Shown here one piece after another: positions 23,060-35,772 of a stretch of 64,000 nt of DNA (position 1 is its first letter; each line of letters begins with the position of its first letter). Source of the stretch: Urechis unicinctus (lineage: Eukaryota; Annelida; Polychaeta; Xenopneusta; Urechidae); assembly GCA_034190875.2 (NCBI GenBank), contig CM067343.1, forward strand, positions 65,302,009 to 65,366,008, given 5' to 3'. The translations under genes and the position numbers were made by a program. The notes beneath the pieces are model-generated. The model saw only the letters and a program-made list of their open reading frames with translations. It made no database searches and was not told where the DNA came from.

Positions 23060-24077
23060 TGGAGTCAGTTTATCCACGGTGATATACCATTATGCATATA
23101 ACGTCCTGCATGACTAGTGTCAGAGCACCTACTGAACTTGTTGTGGTAGTGGTGCTGACAGGTAGATATTAGCTATTATTCAGTAGATGGTTTACTTCCC
23201 CAATTAACTAGACCCTATTTCTGATCCTATGGGTTATTCCTGTGAATTGAAAGGTTACTAGTAGATGTTGGATTATTTTATTTGACTCCAGACATGGGAC
23301 AAACTAGGTGTTGGTGTCTCTCCCATTAACAGATTAAGTCACCCTGCATTTCCTCATACCAAGCCCTAGTCTATACACACATCCTACGCGAACTTAATAC
23401 AAAACTATGCAAAAATTCACAGTTTTAATCAGACATGTTCAATGCTTATAACATAGAGCCATTTGGTTTCATTACATGTTTAGATGGAAATGAACAATTT
23501 GCACCTGTCCCAATGAGCAATATATTCAGATGACTTTGACAAAGACAATCGTGGTGGAATCATCATTGAGCACATGACACCATCAAATCAAGAGACACAG
23601 AACAGCATGGTGGAGAAACTCAACGTTCACTATGACAGCCTCTCCGCACACGTCTTTGTAACCATGGTGCTGGAGTTCAGATATAATATATTTGCTGCAA
23701 TGCTACATACCAACATACAAGTATTCATTCAATAGCTTTAATGACTCATTGTTGCCCCCTCAAGAACTTTTATATGACCTTGTTGAGTTTACCTACATTC
23801 CAGTACATGTACAGATGCTGTCTGATTCAGTCTTACAAACGACCAGGTTAATTATATGCAATGTGATATAGCAGTAATGACCCGGGATATTCTCTGCGAA
23901 GTTAATGTATTTGGTATTATCATAGCAAAATGGTGGATCACTACATCTTTGGGAAGATCATTTTCTAAATCTGAGTACCCTCTGACTTTGTGTACAACAC
24001 TGGTACAGAAGAATTATTGCATCATATATCAAACAATGTCAATGCTATGTTATTTTGAAGGACTTGACAATCCTCAG
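23060..24077. other. Upstream region of KLHL12; no gene resolved
   Basis: It presumably contains promoter and 5' UTR sequence of KLHL12, but no first exon or promoter motif could be fixed. An acceptor-like cctcag ends at 24077, 18 bases before the chosen ATG, so the 5' UTR may be spliced. Confidence 0.35.
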
Positions 24078-24095
24078 GTGAGTTGCCACTGCGTC

Positions 24096-27000
24096 ATGGA
24101 TCGTCAGATCTTCACTGACAGCCATGCCAAGTCCATTTTAACCACCATGAACAATCTTCGCAAAGCCAACACATTGTGTGATATCGTTCTGAGGGTGGAA
24201 GGTGAAGACTTCCCAGCTCATCGCATTGTTCTGGCGGCCTGCAGTGATTACTTCTGTGCCATGTTCACCAACGGGGTGAGTATCCTGACTGGTATAGGTC
24301 AATTAGTGCAATGCTAGCATTAGGTTACACAGGTACACCCATCTTCAGCTGTCTGGCCACTGTCAGCCACTTCCTCTCTACACATAACATCATGATCAGG
24401 TTTGAGGCTGGAATTGATGATAAACTGGAAAAGTTACTATTTACTTGATGGAGTGACAGAAAACAGTCCAAATATGATATCTTTCTGAGAATCTTAATCA
24501 TGAAAAGTTAGCTTATTTTGATCTGTTGAAATCATCCAGAATGGTAACTCATTATGTTTGAGTGGATACAAGGTATATTGTATTTTCTGATAGCAGAACA
24601 TCTCTTGCTTTGCTTGTAGATGAGTGAAGCTGATAAGGCCCTGGTAGAGCTGGGGGGCATCGTAGCAGACGTCATGGAGGTGCTTCTGGATTTTGTTTAC
24701 ACTGAGACGGTGAATGTAACAGTGGAAAATGTGCAGGAGTTACTTCCAGCTGCCTGTCTCCTCCAGCTCACAGGTGAGGCAGGTGTTGATAATTGTGGTC
24801 ATAGGCTGATCACAGGTGAAGCAGGTGTTGATGATTATGGTCACAGGTGAGGAAGGATTTTATTTACATGGTTAAAGGTTGATCTCAGGTATTGAATGAT
24901 AAGGTGGTAAGTTGGTTTCTGATGTAATATAGATAGGTACGATGACACCTCAGTCATGATTGCTATTACCTCTGTGTTAAGCAAATTATTCATCTTTGCA
25001 GCACATTTCCCTGCACTCTGGGGTCATGGCATAAGCTCATTGATACCACTTACTGGGCAGCACTATAGGAATAGTTGTGTATGGGAACTGTGTACATCAA
25101 TCATTATTGCAATCTGACCCAAAAATATGATTTGTTTTCCTCATCTCTCAGGAGTGAAGCAAGCCTGCTCTGAGTTCCTGGAGAAACAGCTCGATCCATC
25201 CAACTGCCTGGGTATACGCATCTTTGCAGAGAGTCATGGCTGTGAGCATCTGCAACAAGCAGCTGAGCTCTTCACACACAAGCACTTTGAAGAAGTTGTC
25301 CTTTGTGAGGAGTTCCGTAAACTAGAGGTCAAGGACATCCAGAAACTGGTAGAAAATGATGAGATACAGGTGTGTATTATCATTATCTAGATGCAGATGA
25401 GCATTATCAGTGATAAAATACAGGTGAGTTTGATTAGTGATGAGATACAGGTGAGTGTTTTCAGTGGCGAGAAACACGCAAGTGTTATTAGTGATGAGAT
25501 ATGGGTGAGTGTTAGTAGAAGCATGTTACAGGTGAGTGTTATCATTGACACGATGTTTATTTCATCATTTTTTTATACTGAAATCTTTGATACAAACTCA
25601 GGTATGTTCTGAGGAGCCAGTATTCCAAGCTGTCATCAATTGGGTAAAACACGGTGCCCCCAGTCAGAATGAGTCCGTTGAGTCTACCTCTGGAAACTCT
25701 GAGACCAGTGAGAGTGATGACAGGGCGTTGGGGGACAGTCGAGCTGTGTTGTGTGTGATGGATGACAATATGAGGAGAAACCACCTGCCCGAGTTGCTGA
25801 GGCATGTCCGCCTGCCACTGCTTAGTGCCAAGTTCCTCACAGACTCAGTGGATGAAGAGGTCTTGACTATGTTATTCAATATTTGTCTGCATTTACATCA
25901 ACATTGAGGACAGATGTTGGGATGACCAGCTTGAATGCGAGCAGAGCTTGATGTCATATTTAGTTATGTGGTATAAGATGCTTTATCAGCATTATGTTGT
26001 CTTTGAACTCTCACACCCATTCCCACTTTTGGGTGTAAATACATGCGATTTCAAGTTAGATAAGTAAAAAAAGGTTATATTTAGCATTAACTACTTATAT
26101 TATTTTGAGTCAGCTTTTGCGTGCTGTGTTCACAGTAGTAGCCACAGCATGTTAGGTCAAGTAAGCCACCACGTTGTAATGGTCCTCCATGGTTTCTTTC
26201 CTCATAAAGCCACTTGTGAGAAGGAGCTTAGAATGTCGTGACCTTGTAGACGAGGCCAAGAAATATCACCTGCGACCTGACCTACGACCTAAGATGCAGT
26301 CAGCTCGGACGCGACACAGGACAGGTTGTGACGATGTCCTGGTTGTGCTGGGTGGCTTCGGGAACCAACAGAGTCCAATCGATGTTGCAGAGATGTATGA
26401 TCCCAAGAGCCACGAGTGGTCTACGCTGCCTGTGAGTCAGAGCCCAAAAGCTGTATCCTACCTGCCGTGTTCGTTCTAGTAGACGCCCAGTCCTTTAAAG
26501 ACATGCACACCGTTTCCTGCCTCTCATGGCTGTCATACGCTGTGCTGTCTGCTATTTATTTAATTTTTTTCTCCATACAAATGACATATTCAACAAAGCC
26601 CATTTGACTCGCTTTGTGAAAGTGCCGCCCTTAGTTAACGCATGCACTGCTCGCCAACGTTCCATGATTTGATGCCTTTCCTGATTTTCTTGTGGACATG
26701 TCTGACACAGTAAAAATTCATCCCTTATAGACGTGCTCCAATAGGATGAACATGGTATTTTTATGAAGGTTCTCTGTCAAATGATCGATGCTTGAACTGT
26801 TGCAGTGACCAAGCCTCTTGTAATTCTCATACACTTGACCCACACTGTTTCCCTAGTGTTGTGTTTGAATCATGAGAATAGCTATGCTCCCTTGTGATGT
26901 GTTTGAATTATGAGATAAGCTATGCTCCCTAGTGATGTGACTGAATCGTGAGATAAGCTATGCTCCCTGCTGCAGTCCATCAGCCGTAAGAGGAGGTATG

Positions 27001-28503
27001 TGGCAGCAGCGGCCATCAAGACCAAGGTGTACGTGTTAGGCGGCTATGACGGGACGTGTCGTCTCAATTCCGTCAACTGTCTAGATTTCTCCGATGAGGA
27101 CCCCCAGTGGCACAGTGTCGCCCCCATGCAACAACGCAGGGGGCTTGCAGGGGTCTGCACTTACCAAGGTAAGGCCAATGTTTTGGTTCAGAACACCCTC
27201 AATGAAACATTCAGTGATTGTCTCAATACTAAGTTTGTCATATTGACACTTAACCTTGGAACTTCACATATGCTCAGGCTGAAAAGCATTTGTACAGCCA
27301 AACTCAGAATATCCATACAGTCCACATTTTAACTAGAGGTAGTGTGTGTTACACCCTACAGCTGTTTGCTGCTTGTTCAATGATTGCTGCCTTGTGTTAT
27401 TTCTATGGTTCTTTTGGCAGATATGATCTATGTATGTGGAGGATTTGATGGCACGGTCAGACATACAAACATGGAGCGTTATGACCCCACCATCGACCAG
27501 TGGAGCACTCTGGGTAATATGACCATCGGAAGAGAGGGGGCGGGACTGGTTGTTGCCAATGACATGATCTACTGCATTGGGGGTTATGATGGTGTCAACT
27601 TGCTCAACTCAGTGGAGAAATTTGACCCACATACTGGACAATGGAGCTGTGTTGCTCCCATGGCAACCAGGAGATCAGGTCAGTGGGTGCAAATGTTATT
27701 TCTGGTAGCTGAAAATGAATTCTATTGATTGTTGAAATGAATCTGGTGGTTTTCTGTCAGGTAATATTGTACATTTACACAGCATATATCATATATTATG
27801 GTTAAATGGTTAAGATTATGGGTTGTGAAAAGCTGCTGGTGAAATGCAAAGTTTTTCTAGCCACTGGTGTGATGGGAGGTTGTAGGTTGTGCTTTTGTGA
27901 TGCTGAGTTGTTCTGGTGTGATGTGGAGTCATGCCAGTCTGATATAAAGCTGTGCTAGTGTGATGTGAGGTTGTGCTAGTGTGATGTGTTTATGGGCTGT
28001 GCTAGGCACTGGTGTAGTAGGTTGTGGGTTGTGTACAGGTGCTGGTGTTGCGGTGATTAACGACACTGTCTACGTTTGTGGGGGCTATGACGGTGCTACT
28101 CACCTGACTTCAGTCGAATCGTATCAGGTTCGCACAGGTCACTGGGCTAGTGTGGCCAATATGAACATCCCCCGCTGCTATGTGGGAGCATGTGTACTGA
28201 AGGGCAAGCTCTACGTGGTGGCAGGGTAAGTCAGGGAGCAGGATGCAAATAAGTAGACCCAACGGATATAGAAGATAAATCTCCTTCATCTGTGGATGAG
28301 TATTCCATTAGGAATTAGAATTTGAGAAGTTCATATGTTATCCATTGAGTTGCCCTTTGATGTGTCCTTTCAGCTATGATGGGACTACCCTCCTGAATTG
28401 TATTGAGTGCTACGACCCTCACCTGGAAAGCTGGGTGTTGCTGGAGCCCCTCATGTCCGCTCAACGCTGTGATGCTGGCATAGCCGTGGTACGGAGGGGA
28501 TAA
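24096..28503 (+). CDS. KLHL12: Kelch-like protein 12, CUL3 adaptor
   Basis: Nine coding exons: 24096-24275, 24620-24773, 25152-25369, 25602-25859, 26210-26431, 26976-27168, 27421-27678, 28039-28225, 28374-28503. All joins keep phase and sum to 1800 nt, 599 residues (human KLHL12 has 568). Order is BTB (about 20-135, [13 protein letters not shown] ... [13 protein letters not shown]), BACK (about 140-275) and six Kelch repeats ([47 protein letters not shown]). In the family BTB/BACK binds CUL3 and the Kelch propeller selects substrates (Dishevelled, SEC31 for KLHL12). The extra length is a Ser/Glu/Asp-rich insertion of about 30 residues in exon 4. The ATG at 24096 gives [13 protein letters not shown], matching the family start. 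Most donors are GTRAGT-like; exon 4 ends in the unusual gtcttg. Confidence 0.95.
24769..24852 (+). repeat. Tandem copies of the exon-2 donor of KLHL12
   Basis: The junction segment tcacaggtgaggcaggtgtt starting at the exon 2 end is repeated 42 bases later (tcacaggtgaagcaggtgtt) and again in part (tcacaggtgagg), giving three cag|gtgag-type sites within 75 bases. Confidence 0.85.
25355..25540 (+). repeat. Tandem copies of the exon-3 donor of KLHL12
   Basis: The exon 3 end gatgagatacag|gtgtgt is followed by decayed copies: gataaaatacag|gtgagt, gatgagatacag|gtgagt, gatgagatatgg|gtgagt and gcatgttacag|gtgagt. The period is about 27 to 40 bases. Several copies have a stronger donor consensus than the one used in the model. 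Confidence 0.85.
26850..26975 (+). repeat. 38-bp tandem repeat ending at the exon-6 acceptor
   Basis: About 3.3 units of tccctwgtgatgtgtttgaa...agctatgc. The last partial unit (tccctgctgcag) forms the splice acceptor of KLHL12 exon 6. Confidence 0.85.
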
Positions 28504-29600
28504 TCAATGGCTTCTTCATCATACAGCCGACCAATGTCAATCAATGATTAACAAACAAGTGCTACTGAGATAAACTTCCTCAGCATGTCATGACAATTGC
28601 TTATTGGGAATCTGCCTCGTTTCTGGTCTTTTTGGTCTCCTAACATGAACCTTAACCTGTACAAGCCTGGATTTCCCATCACCGTGTTGTGTTGCCTATG
28701 GCCGTGAGTGGGTGTGTGAAACCACACTGCGTCCTGATCTAGAGTCAGTTCCTGCAGAGACAGAGTTTCTCTGATGAAATGATGACAAACTATTGCTGAA
28801 TATGGTTCACTCAAGAAGAGGAAGTGGTGGATGGTGCCGCGGGTTTGGCAGAAATGGTTATTTATTCTGTATGTGCCAGGCACACTAAACTATGTTCTTG
28901 AATGGTTTGTCTTTGACCGTAAACGTTTGGTATGTGTGGTGTATGTGATGTGATGGTAGCATTGTGATGTAATCAATGAAAAGTATGAGAGGATTATGGC
29001 ACTTTCTCATAAGCTTTTTTCTTTTGCGATACTGAATCTTAATTACGTAGTTTTTCTTTAATACTTTTCAAAAGCCTTCCTCATGAAGATGGCAGACACC
29101 GTTTCTCTTGTCTATAGCGGGCACAATGTGTGGCAGCCGTTCAGTATTTGAAGCCAAGCAGGGGTTATTTGATTGTCAATTTGTATTCATTGGTCGAGTA
29201 GGAATCCACTTTAGCACAAGCCGCCCCAATTGTCCATGTATCCCGGGTATCCCTGTAACTGGATGACAAGCCAAGAAATGTCATTGGTGATCACTTGCGG
29301 ATGACAGTTTATCGCTGCCTTTGTTAGTGCCCCTGCTGATGCTATAGTCTGCTGTAGTGTGTTGTACAATAGGCAGAGTCTGTCTCTCATTCTCTCAATG
29401 TCACTGGGATTGAATGTAGTATACAACGGTAAGGGTCCGGCTGTGGTGCAGATAGCTGCATGCATTACTATTGTGTATCAATATAGTCATTAAGTGAGAT
29501 TGCCAGTGATCGGAAGAACCACTTTATATTGGTATTCATCATTATCTGATATTGTGTTTGATTACAGTGTTACCTTAATAAATGTCAATTGATTCAGTTC
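28504..29600 (+). other. KLHL12 3' UTR region with polyadenylation signal
   Basis: No further coding sequence follows the TAA at 28501. An AATAAA at 29577-29582 is the first strong plus-strand polyadenylation hexamer seen downstream, suggesting a 3' UTR of about 1.1 kb. Confidence 0.5.
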
Positions 29601-30153
29601 TTGATTCCTCAGGGGTTTTCCATTTTCCCTCTAATGAGTGTCTCATTTAGTTGGTGATCCATCAGGAATAGATAGACAGGTGATGGTTTGAGCAGCAGAG
29701 AGAATAGTCACTAATGAGCTTAATAAATGAGTAGCAATTTAGGTAACGATGGTCGTAACATTTATGATGAACTACATGCACTGGAGGTAGAAACAGGCAC
29801 CTCAATGGGCTGGCCACATGAGCAGCCATCACAGATAGTTTATGTCATAATAAATACCTCCACAAGATAGCAGTAACATCACAAGGTAAGGAAACAGTTG
29901 CAGCATTAATAACGATCGACAAGAAGAGTTTCTGTCACAGAAAATTATGCAAGGTTTGATTTGGACATTTGACATAAACAGATAATGGCTATGGGCCAAG
30001 TTATGTCATTTAAATGCAGTGCAATTAATTACAATTTTAACATAACAAACAACAAAATAAACAAATAATCACAGTAGTTGCCACCACATGACCTTCTACC
30101 AAAGAAACACCTTTGAGCAATAGCCCGTAATCCTGACAGAATATTGTGATGGA
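29600..30153. other. No gene seen between convergent genes
   Basis: Spacer between the 3' ends of KLHL12 (plus) and the protease-like gene (minus). Confidence 0.4.
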
Positions 30154-33162
<3,009 letters not shown>

Positions 33163-34928
33163 CTGCAATAAGATACACATCAAGTATAGACATATTAGAC
33201 AAGCGCCGCAAGGTAACGTGAAGGAGCGTTAATTATTTCTATTAGAGAGTAACCATAAATCTAGAGGCCAAAATTGTTTTGATATCCCATTCTACCAGCC
33301 TCTGAATATATACTGGTGATGTTTGGACAGCGCTCCAAGAGTTCCTCCAACTGCATGGCACACACTCTTCATACCCAACAGATTTCGACTGGTGGCGCTG
33401 CACCACGCAGTCTAGTGTGTGCGCGTGTTTTTCTGTCACTTTCCTCGTGTTTTGGCCTTTGTTGGGCTCCTGTTTTTAGTGCAGTGTGTGAATAAGACCG
33501 TCTACAATATCTTTTAATCAAAATATACATCTGAATCTGTTGGGCTTTCTCATCAGCTGCCCAGGAAGGTACATTGTGTTTTTCCCGCTGCTCAACTACG
33601 CGCTTCGCTTCTCGGAAAGCCACGTGCTTTGCCTGGTCCTGTTTCCAGTGTCTTTCGCACTCTTCGACCTTGGAAACTACAACAACGTCAACAAACGACC
33701 AGCTGTCTTTCTGACCACCACATCAATATGTAACGTGAGTCGCCGATCATGTGATGACCGTGTGCAAATAAAGCATATGCTGTCCTACACCAGGAAGGAA
33801 CTGCTCGATATCTGTGGGTCACTGCCTCTCCATCACGGAGATAACAGCACCCGTCTTCCAGCGCCATCTGGAATTTTTCCTGCCAAAACACAGGCCTAGC
33901 AGGGGCTGGGACACGAGGAGAGTGACAGAGAGACACGAGTCAATTGTAGACTGTAAAGCAAATTCCTGAATCGGGCTAATAAATTATCTTATCTCTTCTT
34001 ATTTTGAACCATTGCTGCTTGGAGTGTTGTCCACACATTACCATTCGGTAATCGGATAGGGCCAATGCACTTCGCATATATTTGGGCAGTAATTCATTTC
34101 GCAAAAAATATGCAATAATGTGTTCTATAATTTCTAGCTTCGTTTTATTTTTTCTGACCTGATTCTTACCACAACCTCGAATGTCTCTCAGTCGATACTA
34201 ATGATAAATTGCCTGATTTCATTGAATGATATCTGATTGGCTGTCACATAATTCCCACTAGATTCTCTCAAATTCACAATTTTGAATGATTTTCAAGTAC
34301 TTCCGTTAATATACAATTCTTATCCAATCACAAGGATCCTACCTCATTTCATTCGCAAGTTCCATTATGACTGTGATGACTCATCATCCTACCCCTGATA
34401 CCAGCCCGCTTTCCAAGACTCATTCCTGCTTACAATGGTTCTCGCCTTTTCCCCATGATTGTCGCATGCTACCAATGATTCTCGTCTGCATCTTATGTAT
34501 CTTATTTCATTTCCAGCATTTTGACCCAACCGGTTGTTCTCTGAGGCGATGGAGAGAAGCGAACCACCAGAGTCGAGGGATGTGGACTAGATTCTCACCT
34601 GATGCCCATGATTCTAGGGTCCGTCATGATTTCCGTCATGCTATGCATGTCATTTTCTAACAGCATTTCTTCTCTCTGGTTCCGGGAAGCCCCATATATA
34701 AGCAGACCGTATGAATTACTGTGTCCTGTAACACGGACGTTATCCATTATACCTGTATCAACGGTAGGTGTGTCATTAATATATATATACATCGTGTATA
34801 GCTATTGTCGTTGACATAGCAACCTATATCAATAACAACACGACCTCATATATTTCATGCGTCAACATAGTAACCCAACAAGTACATGATGAAAGCCGAC
34901 TGGTTGCAGGGCAATAGGATGTATTTAC
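33163..34928. other. Intron or spacer with a plus-strand retroelement fragment
   Basis: From about 33390 to 34010 there is a plus-strand segment that reads open for 119 codons (33540-33899, including YTRKELLDICG) and ends in gggctaataaattatcttat, a tail style typical of non-LTR elements. A candidate minus-strand exon (LEELLERCPNITSIYSEA, 33346-33293) sits just downstream, but no donor in the right phase was found. 34010-34928 shows nothing recognised. Confidence 0.35.
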
Positions 34929-35048
34929 CTATGGGTGCGTGGACTCGACCATGCTCCGGACAGAAGAGAGGGTTTCGGAACGACAGATAAAAACATGTGG
35001 TACAGAACTTATGGCATTCATCCGAACAGCCAAGGGCATAGAGCTCAG
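34929..35048 (-). CDS. Cysteine-rich RING-like exon
   Basis: A 120-base minus-strand exon with an acceptor (ttgctttcag) and donor (ATAG|gtaaat), entered and left in phase 1. It encodes about 40 residues with GCSDECHKFCTTCF, then FCPEHG: Cys/His spacing like the second half of a RING or related zinc finger. It lies between the kinase exons and the C14 protease exons on the same strand. It is not in itself enough to define a gene. The most economical view is that it belongs to the protease gene or to a longer fused gene. Confidence 0.45.
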   Translation of the reverse strand: MSSMPLAVRMNAISSVPHVFICRSETLSSVRSMVESTHP

Positions 35049-35772
35049 CTGAAAGCAATCATACGTTATGTCAGTATGTCTTCATGGCATGTTACAGACA
35101 AATCTATGCGACTACGAGCGCTAGGATCCCGACATAAGAGTTCCGTGCGCCGACCACATGGTAGTCCACGACGTTATTATAACATCTGCCAGCGCAGCGC
35201 TCGGTACACTCACATCACAGTCTCAGCTTCAGTGAATGTCACTCTTCATACCGATATTCGTGTTTACCGCACTATTACTGTTTACGCTTCTTACTACTGG
35301 AGGTAAATCATTGAGTGAGAATTGAGAGTCGTACTGATGTAATTGAGACCACATTGATGACAGCGTTGGTGGATAGTATGTTCCTTTCTAACCAGTGGAA
35401 CACCCAAGTCACTACCAAGCACCTAACACACAAGAACATGCAAATAGTCTATGAATGAAGACACAAACAGATGACAGGGATTCGTTATTATTAAGTGTTC
35501 CTGTTGATGAGAGCTAGGATATGGTATTACATTAGGGACCTATCATTGCAAAGCGTCCAAAACACATTGACCCTACCTCCACCCACCCCCCATCACTCAT
35601 TCATTTGGACCGTTTTAATCTTGAGTGAGCCCGTCCATCCAAGCATATATACCCTCATATACAGCAATACACATCCACTGTAAGGCAAGATACATATGAA
35701 CTATTGTAATATGGAGCATATTTATATAAGAAATGAGACATCAGAGGTAAGTGTGTTTGCTATGGCATTTAC
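35049..35772. other. Unresolved intron or spacer
   Basis: It lies between the last kinase exon and the RING-like exon. At least one more exon is expected here if the two belong to one gene (phase 0 in, phase 1 out); none could be fixed. Confidence 0.3.
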
